64,000 nt of DNA from Aselliscus stoliczkanus (lineage: Eukaryota; Chordata; Mammalia; Chiroptera; Hipposideridae): contig CM066730.1 of NCBI GenBank assembly GCA_033961575.1, positions 115,347,523 through 115,411,522 of the forward strand. The letters are read 5' to 3'. Shown here one piece after another: positions 35,386 through 50,668 of this stretch; the stretch's first letter is position 1, and every line of letters starts with the position of its first letter. Under the pieces are notes generated by a model, which was not told the DNA's origin, made no database searches, and saw only the letters and a program-made list of their open reading frames with translations. Both the position numbers and the translations under genes were made by a program.

Positions 35386-36506
35386 TCTGGCTGTCACTCT
35401 GGGATTGCTTTGATGTATTAGATAGATCACCAGGAGAGCCCTGGCTGGATCACGCAGGCACACAGCTCACGGCCCAACACTCCCAGGAGAACTCCCAGTC
35501 TCAGCCTGTCCCAATCAGCCGCTCGCAGATCAGGCCGAGCAGCCCGACAACCAATCACCAGCCTGGCAACTCTGCAAGCGCAGTGTGGAAAGCAGAGACC
35601 CAAGGCGGCTTGCGTGCTCCCGCGTCTCAGTGAGCAGCCTGTTGGAGTCGGATCACTCCCACTAGGCGTTTTCCTGGCAACACAGCACAAGCCGAGCGGA
35701 GGGTGGGGATCCGAGGTGGCTCGCGCTCCCGGGTCTCAGTGAGCCGCAGTAGGAGCTGGAGGGCACCGCCCTGTGTTTCCCTGGCAATGCAGTATAAGCC
35801 GGGCGGAGGGTGGGGATCCAAGGCTGCAGGCACGTGCACGCACGCACACAGGCACTCACACACTTCGCCAATTCCACCAGACCAATTAGGTCTCGGACCT
35901 GATCCTTCGTGGGAGGGCCCAAGCCCGACAAAATGGCGCCCTCCTTACACCACTCGCGTGCAAGCTCCGCACCACGGGAAAAACAATCCAAAAACCTCCA
36001 GCCTTTGCACCAAAGGTGCTCAGCTCAGTCCGTCCCCGCAGGCTCCCGGCTCACACAGCCACTCCCTCCATCAGGAACCAGGTAAGTGCTCACCGGCGAG
36101 CAAGCCCGGGCGCCGGCCCCACTGATTCTCCAGCCGCTCTTAGCCTCACCGAGCTGAGGAAAGAGAGTCCTTACTAATTTATTGCCGGCTATCTTAGAAC
36201 TCCTCTTCCCGGCAAAGGAGCTCTGGGCTGGTGAGCTTGGGGTGCGGCCGGAGGGTCTCTCCCCCAACCAGACAAGCTTCCCACGACTGGGGCTTCCCTC
36301 ACGGGGCTTGCCCTCTCTGGTCTCCGCCCGTCCTACCAGACCCGACGTGGCCTCCTCTTTAAGTTCTTTGTTTAGTGGTTCTGTTCCTCCAGTGTTCCGG
36401 GGACCTCCAGGGTTGAATGCTGTATAATTTGCTTGTAATTTTGGTGTGATCCTGGGAGGCAGTTAGCACAGCGTCTGTCTATTGCGCCATTTTACTGGAA
36501 GTCTCA
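35386..36506 (-). promoter_or_regulatory. L1 5' UTR / internal promoter with tandem monomers
   Basis: The most GC- and CpG-rich stretch of the window. It holds a 107 bp tandem repeat: GCCGAGCGGA at 35691 recurs as GCCGGGCGGA at 35798, each followed by GGGTGGGGATCC. An earlier, more diverged unit starts near 35585. Such repeated units act as promoter monomers in some rodent L1s; that role here is inferred. Confidence 0.75.
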
Positions 36507-36519
36507 AAAGCATTTTCTT

Positions 36520-36790
36520 ATAAAAATAAATATTTCATAAATTGCATTTTAAATGCGTAGGATTTTATCACATAAATACTTCATAATTTGTTATTATTAT
36601 TAGACATTGAGATTCTTTCCAATTTGGGTATCTTTCAAATAATGCTGCTATGAACATCTTTGTTGACAACTTTAGTTATTTCCTCATGATCGATATCTGG
36701 ACATAAACAAAACTGTGCTAAGGGATGAAGATAGTTATGGCCCCTGACATTGCCAATTGCTTTCTAGAAAGACAGTGCCTGTTTATAGTC
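36520..36790 (-). repeat. Old LINE-1 fragment hosting the half-L1
   Basis: GAGATTCTTTCCAATTTGGG and AATGCTGCTATGAACATCTT match the antisense C-terminal ORF2/3' part of old L1s. Confidence 0.55.
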
Positions 36791-36875
36791 CATGGGATAC
36801 TATATATTTCATTGCACTTCATAAATATTAACATTGAATGATATCTTCATTAATTTGAAAAGTAAAAATGCTGTT

Positions 36876-36927
<52 letters not shown>

Positions 36928-37755
36928 TTAGTAATAAGGATTTTATTGTTCTCGTTGTTGTTACCAGTGGGATTGCTCACAGCACACAGAATTGAGGGTG
37001 GTGAGGAAATGGAATGAGTCAATCAATCCTAATGCTTAGTATCTTCTGTTTGTATTCTTGGTGCCTCTGTCACTGCTTATTCAGTGACCACTGATTCACT
37101 GCCAGGTATGCATATTTGATTCATGTGTTTCCACATAGATCCAATCCTATCCAGTAGTAAAACAGAGCAACAAAACAACCTAACTAGACAATTAGGTTGT
37201 ATTATATTAGTTAATTTGATCCACATGTTGTTCAGCGTTAAAACTAAAAAACAAAATAAGCAAGTTAGGTAATGAATGAACTCTGTCCATTGTTAGCAAA
37301 TTTGATTGACATGCAATTCTAAAGTGAATAGCTTTGATTAGAACCATTTCATACTGTAATAGTTCTTCTGTGAATCAGCAGGGTTTTCCCCTTAGTTCCT
37401 GGTTCCCTGCTGTACTAAAGGGAGGTATACAGGAAATTGAATAAATATAAAATGTTTCCTGTATATGGAACCTTGGCTATATGGTAAAGAAAAAATTAGG
37501 TTTCTAATGGGAGTATTTGAAAATTCTTTTCTGAAAAGTAAAATTCAAGAAAAACTAGTTAATGCGAGATTTTAAAAACTGGTTAATGCGAGATTTTAGT
37601 TAGTTATGTCAAATAAACCTAAAGTCTATTAAAGTTCCCTGTACTATTATTTTAGAAATGTTTACTGATCATATTGTCTGGGTCAGTTGGTTTAGTACCA
37701 TCTGTCTTCAAATGTATGACATTAATATAGGGATGGGTCAATGTTTAGAGAGAGA
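36791..37755. other. Intergenic with (TA)n and a small duplication
   Basis: A TA run lies at 36878-36924. A 24 bp unit (GGTTAATGCGAGATTTTA) is tandemly doubled at about 37556-37600. No gene seen. Confidence 0.6.
36878..36924. repeat. (TA)n microsatellite
   Basis: About 23 perfect TA units. Confidence 0.97.
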
Positions 37756-37759
37756 GATG

Positions 37760-37989
37760 ATTCAAAGTAGCAGGCTGCCTGGGTTAAAAATGCTGACTTT
37801 GTCACTAATTAGCTGTGTGACCTTACTCAATTTGTTGGACCACTCTTTACCTCAGTTTCCTCATTTGTGAAATATGGCTAATAATATTACCAAATTCATG
37901 GAGTTTCTGTGAGGAAAAAATGAGATAATATAGCAGAAACTCAGTTCATTACCTGGCATGTAGTAAGTGCTAAGTAAATATTACCTATT
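37760..37989 (+). repeat. MIR SINE (split by the L1)
   Basis: TTAGCTGTGTGACCTTACTC, CTCAGTTTCCTCATTTGTGA, GGCATGTAGTAAGTGCTAAG. It appears to resume after 45209 (TACTACTGAATAATAATAAG), consistent with an L1 insertion into its 3' end. Confidence 0.8.
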
Positions 37990-38509
37990 TTTTTTAAACT
38001 TTTTTTTATTATTATTATTAGTTACAGATGTATAAAACAATGCAATAGTTATCTTTTTCACACCTAACAAAGTGATTACCCCTCCCCTATCCCTGTTCCC
38101 CCACCCCAGCTATCATACATATCTATTACAATTCCATTGACTCCATCCCCACACTATATTTCACATCCCATGACTATATATGTGTTAAATTATAGTTGAC
38201 ATCTAATATTATTCAGCGGTAGCTTCAGATGTACAGTGCAGTGGTCAGGCCTCTACATCGTCCATGAAGTGGCCTCCCTGACAAGACATGAGTCCTTCTG
38301 ATCCCCTAAGAAAAAATATTTACAGCCTTATTGATTATATTCCCTAAACTGTCTCTTCTGTCTCTGCAGTAATATTGTAGTTATCAGTTTGTGTTGCCTC
38401 ATCCCTTCCCCTTTTCCCTCATGCCCATCTCCATCCCCTCTAGCCCTCATCAGTTTTTCCTTTGTGTCTCTGAGACTATTTCTGTTTACATTGCTCATTT
38501 ATTTAGTTC

Positions 38510-42310
<3,801 letters not shown>

Positions 42311-42522
42311 GCCATTTTGTTATTTGTGTTCCTAGTCTTTCTTAGTTAGGTTGTTTTTCTCTTCTGCTTAAAGAAGCCGTTTTAACATTTCCTGCAAAGT
42401 TAGTTTGGTGGTAATGAATTCCCTTAACTTATTCTTTTCTGGAAAGCTCTTTATCTCTCCTTCAATTTTAAATGATAACCTTGCTGGATACAACCATCTG
42501 GGTTACAGGCCTTTATTTTTCA

Positions 42523-43185
42523 TCACTTTGAAACCTCCTGCCACTCCCTTCCGGCCTGCAGAGTTTCTGTAGAAAAGTCAGCTGATAATCTTATGGGGAT
42601 GCCCTTGTAAGTAACTTGCTGCCTTTCCCTTGCTGCTTTAAGGATTCTGTCTTTGTCCTTAACCCTTGCCATTTTCACTATAATGTGTCTTGGTGTGGGC
42701 CTGTTTGGGATCATCTTGGTTGGAACTCTCTGCACTTCCAGGGCTTGTATTTCACTGTCCTTTGCCAGGTTAGGGAAGTTTTCAGGCATTATTACTTCAA
42801 ATATGTTCTCAATCCCGTGTTCCCTCTCTTCTCCTTCTGGTATTCCAATGACCTAAAAGTTGTTGCATTTGATGTTGTCTCCCAGCTCTCTTAAACTATT
42901 TTCAATGTTTTTCATTCTTTTTTCTTTTTGTTGTTTCGCTTGGGTGATCTCTGCTATCTTGTATTCTAAGTCACTGATTCGATTTTCTGCTTCATCCAGT
43001 CTTCTAGTCATTCCATCAAGTTTGTTATTGAATTCAGTAATTGTGTTCTTAAGTTCTAGCTGGTTGCTTTTCATGATTTCTCTAGCCTTCTTTATATTTT
43101 CATTAATTTCCTTGAATATTATAATAATCAGTGTTCTGAACTCTGTCTCTGATAGGTTGTTTACTTCTATTTCCTCTAGTTCCAT
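42523..43185 (-). pseudogene. LINE-1 ORF1, broken
   Basis: Two pieces: the coiled-coil half (LDEAENRISDLEYKIAEITQ) at 43185-42853 and the RRM/C-terminal half (TPRHIIVKMARVKDKDRI, RLSADFSTETLQAGREWQ) at 42789-42523, separated by at least one stop. Clearly the same family as the intact ORF1 at 34513-35385. Confidence 0.9.
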
Positions 43186-43299
43186 TGATTCGGAAGTTTC
43201 TTCTATTCTTTTATTTGGGTTGTGTTTCTTTGTCTCCCCATTCTGGCTTACTCTTTGTGCTTGCTTTGATATAACAGATAGATCCCCTAGGTCTCTCAG

Positions 43300-44755
43300 T
43301 CTTTTCTGGGTGGACTTATGTGGTATGTGTCTTTTATATTTGAATTACTCAGTCTCCCTATTCTCCTGTGCATGTATTTATCTAAGGTGTTCCTTGTGTT
43401 GTGTGTCCTCATCTGTTGAAGTTTTAGTTTTAATTACTTTTGGCTTGTCAGTATGTGGGATTGACTCCCAGACTGATTAGCTGTGAGTATCAGCAGTGTC
43501 CGCAGTTTATGAGCTGCTGTGAGAGGGTTGACCCCTCTGATGAGGCTTGGACCCTATGAGCCCTAGTACCTGTAGCAACTTCCTTTTGGGTGTGACTCTT
43601 GTATGTCAAATGCAGAAATGCTCTGGTTTTATCTAAAATTGGCCTCCGTGTATGATAATTCTTGTGTCTCCTTGTTTTGGCCCAGCTGCAGAGTGATTTT
43701 AGAGCAAAACAGATCAACAAGAACAACCACTGCAGCCACCAAAGGAAACAAAATGCTCTCATATGTAAAAAAAAAAACCAACCATCAACCTACAGTCAAT
43801 TTGTACAGAAATATCAAACATACAAAGGAAGAAAACAAACAGAAACAAAACAACAACCACACACACAAAAAGAACAGAAGAGGAAACACAATAAAATATA
43901 ATATCATAAAATAAAAAAATAGGATAAATATGAGAAACCAAATAGCTATACCGAAAAGTAAAATTAAAATAAAAAATAAAAAAATAAAAAAGTAAAAACA
44001 ATAAATAAATGAAATAAAATAAAATTTGCAGAAAAAAGGAAAGGAGGAAAAGTATAGCAGTGAGAAGAATGAATAAAAGTAGGGAGAAAGTAAGGGTGGG
44101 AAAAAAAGAAGAAGAAAAGAAAGAAAAAGAATATATATATATATATATATATATATGTCTACACACTCATATATATGGACATATATTCACCTATATATAC
44201 CCATATATATGCCTATATTAAAAACTGGGAAATGATAATAATGAAATAGCAATAAAAACCAAAAACAACCAAAATAAGCAACCAATAAGGGGGAAAAAAA
44301 CAAAAAAACAGAAAAAACCACCCCTTGCCGGTCTTGGCTAAAGTCCACCAAGCTCTCTTCAGTTTGTCCTCTGCTGTACGAAACTTCCTGTGCGTATTGT
44401 GGGAACAGAGTAGGCCACCTGACGCCTAGCATGATCCTGGCACTGCAGGTTTGCTGTACTTGAGTGTGGTTGTGACGTGTGATTGGTAGTTTTTACAAAG
44501 TCACTGCCATTTTGCTTTCACCTGTCCCAAGGCAGGCTGCACCCCCAAAGCCTCAATGAGTGTCTTTGGGCACCCTTTCCGTTGACAGCGATCTGCTCTC
44601 TGAAGCTCGGTGCCTCAGCAGCCGCAGGTGCGGGCTGCACCTCACGCATCTCGCCGCCTTCTTTCCCTACTTTCCCGGCCTGCCCACCTTCCAGCAATCG
44701 TTGTGTGAGACTCTTAGTTGCTCTGTGTGATGAGTAGATGTCCCACTTTTCTTAT
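43300..44755 (-). promoter_or_regulatory. LINE-1 5' UTR with a strongly strand-biased block
   Basis: From about 43760 to 44330 the plus strand is overwhelmingly A-rich (pyrimidine-rich in L1 sense), with a TA run at 44130-44156. GC-rich sequence follows at 44500-44720. Confidence 0.55.
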
Positions 44756-45420
44756 CTTCAAGTAGAAAACATAAAGTCCAGTTCTTTTCATGGTTTTGGT
44801 CTCCACCATGAATTCATATTCCCTTGAGAAATGTTAGGAAAGCAACTTGGCTAACAGTCCAGTGCATCTGAGGAATGTAGACTTGTGCAGAGCTCTATGA
44901 ATGTTAGTTAGTAAGATGGTGTTTTCCAGATAAGAAGACGAGTTATAATAATACCAGTGATGTGAGAAACCACCTGCTTACACAAGCTCATCAAATCAAG
45001 AAATTGGGTAATTTGTGTTGACCCAGCTATTAAACAGATTCTCTGAGAAAACTCATCTATTTTCATTCATGGAGAAATCATTCCAGAAACAAGATCCAAA
45101 TCTCTAGTGATACCTTTGGAATTGACTATATAAGTTAGGGTTCATCTTTTTCAAAAAAACAAAAAACAAAAAAAACACCCCAACAAATTGCTATTGAATA
45201 TTACCTATTCTTACTACTGAATAATAATAAGTATTCTTGACACTATAATTCTATGTATTATAATTATTACTAGTTAGGAAAGCTGCTTGCCTCCTCTCTC
45301 TTCATTAAGCTAATGTTTTATGAATAGTATTAGCATCATTGCAATTATGTTTCTGGAATCAGCCTGCCAGCAAATCAATCTGGAGGTCCTTCTTGGTTGT
45401 GGTAAAGAGAATACTGGGAA

Positions 45421-45851
45421 GGCCGGCCGAGTGGCATGTTGGTTAGGAGCTGGCTTGGGACGCCAGTGGCCCTGGTTCGGATCCCACATATGAGGGCCAG
45501 TGACACTGCCCTCTACAGCTAAGATGGTGAACAACAGCTCCACCTGGAGCTGGGCTGCTTCAGTCCCCGGGACAGCATAGCTGCAGCCCCTGCTGCAGTG
45601 GACTGCCATAGGCTACAGTGAGTGACCAGCAGCCAGCGTGAGAGGTTGGCAACCAGAGTGAGCTGCCAACAGCTGCCGTGAATGGCTGTCCAGAGGTGGG
45701 CAACCAATCTGCCTCACCCAGGAAGAGTGCAATGATAATACCAACATGGGCCAGTGAAGCAATGTCCTCCACAACTAGACTAAAGAACAAAAAAAAGACA
45801 GCAACTTGTCCGTTCCCCTCCCCCAATTCACCAATAAAAATCTTAAAAAAA
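45421..45851 (+). mobile_element. Chimeric SINE: short-type head, long-type body and tail (copy D)
   Basis: The head GGCCGGCCGAGTGGC ... CCCACATATGAGGGCCAGTG, then ACACTGCCCTC, matches the short SINE. It continues into a GAGCTGGGCTGC-rich body and ends CCCCCAATTCACCAATAAAA like the long SINE. Perfect 13 bp duplication AGAATACTGGGAA at 45408-45420 and 45852-45864. Confidence 0.88.
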
Positions 45852-45954
45852 AGAATACTGGGAAATCTAAGGCTTGTACACTGTTGTCTCAGTCCATGCA
45901 ACTGGGCTTTTGTTTTTAGAGGGAGTAAAGCAGTTGGTCTGCAGATTTCGAATA

Positions 45955-46030
45955 ACTCTGATTTAAATACTACTTAAATCACTTACCAGTTGAGATTGTA
46001 GGCAAATTACTTCACTCTGAGCCTTGGTGG
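45955..46030 (+). repeat. MIR SINE fragment
   Basis: CTTACCAGTTGAGATTGTAG, GCAAATTACTTCACTCTGAG. Confidence 0.5.
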
Positions 46031-46203
46031 CGCATCTATACAGCCTTCTGAAAGGGCGTCCCTTCCCTTTAGGGGCTCTGGTTTGGCTCCTTGCTGGCTG
46101 TGCCTTTCCTGGGCGTGAGACACAAATGGCCCTGCACTCAGGAAGGTCCTGTACTTGGTTTAATGCTCTGCTATAGTTGTCCTGAATTCTTTTCCTTCCT
46201 TTC

Positions 46204-46930
46204 TTTTTTTTTTTTTAAGATTTTCATTTTGTTTATTGCATTTGTAAATTTTTATTAAAATTCACACATACTGCTTGTGTAATTAAAATTGAGAAAAAAG
46301 GAAATGAGCAAGAGAACAATGGAAATAAAGCTCCATCAGAGGTTCAGTCCCTCAGCTATGTGATTCCAGGATGGGGCCACTCTGGCCTCTCAGCAGTTTG
46401 GGTGAAGAATCCCGGTGGGCTCTAGGTAGGACCACAAGTTCACTATAAGTTACCATCAAAAGGCTGCTGCTTTCCTAGGTTGTGTTGGTGGAAATGTAGT
46501 ATCTGCATCAAAGAAGATGACCTCGTGATCCCCCCAGACCCCACGTCAGACCAGATCAGGGGATGTGACAATGGTGTATAGAAGCTGCTGAAGGGCCTGA
46601 AGATACCTCCTTCTTCTTTTTGGGTCCCTTGCCTCACTGCTCCTTCCTCAGGTGTGCACTCCAGCAAGACTGGGCCTCATCAGTGCCCCAGGCACTCCGG
46701 GTTCTCTGTCACTGTGTGGATGCTCTTCCTGTCCCCCAAACACACCACCCTGCCCCATCATGCTCCATTTCCCAATGAGCAAAATAAGCTCAGGGCACCA
46801 GCAAAACTCTCCCAGTTTTTCTTTTAAAACATTGATATTTGAACATCATTGGAGTTGCTCACCCTTTTCCTGACACCAGGGAGATCTCCCCAGGAAGTCT
46901 TCCCATGTCCCACGCTAGGTGAGGGTCTGG
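46204..46930 (-). pseudogene. Probable processed pseudogene (mRNA 3' UTR retrocopy)
   Basis: On the minus strand the segment ends AATAAACAAAATGAAAATCT followed by an A run at 46219-46204. It has the base composition of an mRNA 3' end, unlike its AT-rich flanks. A 74-codon open stretch (46667-46443) matches nothing I recognise. I could not name the parent gene or fix the upstream end. No target-site duplication was found. Confidence 0.45.
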
Positions 46931-48493
46931 CCTCCTGCTCCCTGTCAGCCCAAATCTCTCCTATTTGGCCTTGTGTATGCTTTATTGCTACTGCTGGTTT
47001 GGTTATTGTTTATTTTTTGTTTTTAATTTTTTTAATATTTTTAAAAATTAAAATTTAGCTAACATACAATATTATATTAGTTTCAGGTGTACAGCATAGT
47101 TATTGAACATTTATATACCTAAAGAAGTAATCACTAGAAGTCCAGCAACTATCTGACACCATACCACGCTAATATTGTTGACTACGTTCCTATGCTGGAC
47201 TTTACATCCCCATGACTTACTTGTTTTATACCTAGAAATTTCAACCTCTTATTCCCCTTCACCTTTTTTCCCCCTTTAAATAATTTTCAATTACAGTTGA
47301 CTGTATTCAATACTATTTGATATTAATTTTAGGTGTACAGCATAGTGGTTAGACATTTATATAATTTAAGTGATCCCCCTGACTACTCTAGTACTCCCTG
47401 GCACTATACATACTTATTACATATTATTGACTATATTCCCTATGCTTTGCTTGCCCTATGCATGCCCTACAGCATGACTATTTCATAACTATCAATTTGT
47501 ATTTCTTAATTCCTTCACTCTTTACACCCTGTTCCCTAACCCCCTTCCCATCTATCACCCTGATAAATCTAGTCCCCATCTGATACCAAACATAGTTATT
47601 ACAATATTATTGACCATAATCCTTATGCTATACCTACATCCCCATGATTACTGTGTAACAACCAAATTGTACTTCTTAATCCCTTCCTCTTTTTCACTCA
47701 CCCCCAAATCCCCTCCCATCTGGCAACCATCAATATGTTCTCTGTATCTATGAGTGTTTATATTTCATTTGTTTGTTTTATTCTTTAGATTCCACTTATA
47801 AATGAAATCATATGTGTCTTTCTCTGTCTTACTACACTCATCAAAATGTGCTCCAGGGTCCATCAATGTTGTTGCAGATAGCAAGATTTCATTTTTTTTT
47901 TATGGCTGAGTAATATTGTATACATATACCACCTCTTCTTTATCCATTCAGAGACACCTAGGTTGCCTTCATATCTTGGCTACTGTAAACAAAGCTGCAA
48001 TTAACACATGGATGCACCCATCCCCTTGAAGTGGTGTTTGGGTTTCTTTGGATAAATACCCAGAGTGGGATTACTGGGTCCTTCTTTGTCTCTTGTTAAA
48101 GCCTTTGTTTTAAAGTCTGTTTTGTCTGATATAAGTATTGCTACTCCAGCTTTTAATTTTGTTTTGTTTTCATTTTCATGAAATATCTTTTTCCATCCCT
48201 TTACTTTCCAGTCTGTGTGTGTCTTTCTAACTGAAGTGAGTCTCTTGTAGGCAGCATATGTAAGGGCTTTGTTTTCTTACCATTCAACCACCCTCTTTCT
48301 TTTGATTGGAGCATTTAATCTATTTACATTTAAAGTAGTTGTTGATAGATATGTAGTTATTGCCATTTTATTATTCATGTTTTTGATCTTTTTTATTTCA
48401 TCTTAAAGAAGTACCTCTAACATTCCTTGTAATACTGGTTTGGTGGTGATGTTGAGCTCCTTTAGCTTCTTCTTTTCTGGGAAGCTCTTTATC

Positions 48494-48643
48494 CTTTTTT
48501 TTTTTTTTTTTAGCTGAGCCATCCTGCCACCTCAATGGCAGCTCAATGGCAACTCAGCTCAGGCTGGCATCGAACCACCATTGCTCAGAGCTCAGCTCAC
48601 ACTCTTGAGCAAGCTCTTAACTAACTGAGCCACTCGGCTGGCC
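48494..48643 (-). mobile_element. tRNA-derived SINE, long-type head, truncated (copy G)
   Basis: A T-run tail, AGCTGAGCCATCCTGCCACC, and head GAGCCACTCGGCTGGCCC. Perfect 17 bp duplication CTGGGAAGCTCTTTATC at 48477-48493 and 48644-48660, inside the older L1. Confidence 0.92.
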
Positions 48644-50668
48644 CTGGGAAGCTCTTTATCTGTCCTTTGATTTTAAATGATAGCTTTGCTGGGTGGAGTA
48701 ATCTTGATTATAGGTTCTTGCTTTTCATCTCTTTCAATATTTTGTGCCAATCTTTTCTGGTATGCAGTTTCTTTTAAGAATTCTGCTGACATACTTATGG
48801 GAACTCAAATGATATAAGTAACTGCTTTACTTTTGTTCCTTTAAAATTCTCTGTTTTTAAACTTTGGCATTTTAATTATGATGTGTCTAGGTGTGGGCCT
48901 CTTTGGGTTTATCTTGTTTACTTCCTGTACTTCCTGGGCTTGAATATCCATTTCTTCGAACAGATTAGGGAAGTTTTATGTCATTATTTCTTCAAATAGA
49001 TTTTCAGTTCCTTGCTCTCTGTCTTTTTCTGATACACCTATTGTGCAAATATTGGTACAATTGATGTTGCTCCAGAGAGCCCTTAAATAGTCCTCATTTT
49101 TTAAAAGTCTTTTTGTTGTTCTGATTGGGTGTTTTCTGGCACCTTATCTTCTAAATCACTGATTTAATCCTCTGTTCCATCTAATCTACTGTTGATTCCC
49201 TCTAATGTATTATTCATTTCAGTTATTGTAGTCTTTGTTTCTGAATAGTTATTTTTTTAAGTTTTCTATCTCCATTTTTACTTTTCCTATTTCTTCTTGA
49301 AGTTCTCCCTGAGATCATTGAGCAAACCGTATAATCAGCGTTTTGAATTCTGCATCTGGTACATTGCTTGTGTCTATTTTGTTTAGTTCTTTTTCTGGAG
49401 CTTTGTTCTGTTCTTTTTTGGGGGGTACGTTTGTCTCTTTGTTTGACTGCCTCCCTGTGTTTCTTTTTATGTATTATTTGGGGCCGCTATGCCTCTTGGT
49501 CTTAGTAGAGTGGCCTTATATAGTAGGTGTCCTATGGGGCTTGATGGCACAGTCTCCCTGGTCACCTGAGCCAGGTGCTCCAGATATGTCCCTTTTGTGG
49601 GTTGTGGGTGCCCTCCTGTTGTAGTAGATCCTTAATTGCTGTTTCCATGTCAATGGAAGGGATTGACCTTCAGGCAGATTGGTCCTGAGGACTGGCTGTG
49701 ACTACAGTGGAGAAGCTGTTGTGCAGGGGCTGACCCTATACAGCAGGATTCTCTTTAGAAGGGCTCTGCCTGCCCAGTCTGCTCTTTGTGTGAGTCATCC
49801 TTGGAGGCAGCTGGATGATGCTCTGGCTTGGTCCAAACTTGGTCATTGGGCATGCCCAGCCCTGGAGCCTACTGGGAGGAGCCCCACTGCATGCCAAGTT
49901 CAGCCACAGTCTGTGCCCTGCCTGGGGCCACCTGGCATGAGCCACAAAGCAATCTGCTGATGGCTGCCTCCCCTGTTGGCCTTGGAGGTGCCTCAAGAGT
50001 CCAAGCTGCAAACCAAGGCTAGCTGTGGCTAGAGCCAGGCTTAGGGCTGCTCAGTCAAAGGTACAGGACATGCCAAAGCCAAATGCTGTTTGGGTTTTGT
50101 GAACCTTTGAGAGATTTTATGAAAGTCTGCATCATGAGCCAAGGCAGGCCGTTTGTATAGAAAAACCACTGGAAGTGGCTTTGGGTATGCCTGGAAGTTT
50201 GTGGGGTGAACAAATAGTGTTGGCCATGTTGATGGAGACTCAGATTGGCAGTCACCTGTGTGTGCATGCTGGGAGCAAGGAAGTCTTAATAGAGGAACAA
50301 TGGCTTCCACCAGCTCCTCCCTCGTAGGGAAAACTGCTCCTCCAGCCCTCACTCTGAAGCCAGACAACTCAGTTACTCTCTATATGTCCCTGGCACCTTT
50401 CAAGCTGCTGCCCCAGTGCTGGAGCTCAGAGCAAGTGAGTCCCTCCATGCGAGTAAGTCCATGTTTGGGCCCTTTAAGAGGAGCACCTGGGCCTCCAGCT
50501 GCCCTCCATCTCACTCAGCCATAGTCTCTGCTTATTTTCACAATCAGAAGTTACGGGGACTTTTCTCCTCAGCACAGAAACCCTGGGCTAGGGAGCCTGG
50601 CATGGGACTGGGACCCCCTTGCTCCTCCAAGGAGGATCTCTGCAGCCAAGACACCCCTCCCTATTTTT

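Larger units (their letters stand above)
33699..36506 (-). mobile_element. Half-L1: ORF1-only LINE-1 retrotransposon with intact ORF1
   Basis: A 2.8 kb insertion bounded by a perfect 13 bp duplication AAAGCATTTTCTT (33686-33698 and 36507-36519). In its own sense it has a GC-rich 5' UTR (36506-35386) beginning CTTCCAGTAAAATGGCGCAA, a continuous ORF1 (35385-34513), a short spacer, an extra 3' UTR segment (34447-34301), the last few dozen codons' worth of ORF2-like DNA, a 3' UTR (to about 33760) and an AAAT-repeat tail. Endonuclease and reverse transcriptase coding DNA is absent, so it would need ORF2 protein in trans, like the HAL1 (half-L1) elements. The intact frame, perfect duplication and CpG-rich promoter suggest recent insertion. 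Confidence 0.9.

Noticed and set aside
35627..36267. Several GC-rich frames of 78-140 codons on both strands
   Set aside because: GC-rich DNA has few stops; these are by-products of the L1 5' UTR.
35583..36500. CpG island promoter of a host gene
   Set aside because: It lies exactly at the 5' end of the half-L1, inside its target-site duplications, and leads into ORF1.
42860..43480. 206-codon plus-strand frame
   Set aside because: Antisense shadow of the broken L1 ORF1 and its 5' UTR.
43759..44166. 135-codon minus-strand hydrophobic frame
   Set aside because: Made by translating an A/T-rich simple-sequence block of the L1 5' UTR; the apparent membrane protein is a composition effect.
46443..46667. 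Small gene of 74 codons
   Set aside because: It sits inside the probable retrocopy; no start context, splice sites or homologue to support a gene.
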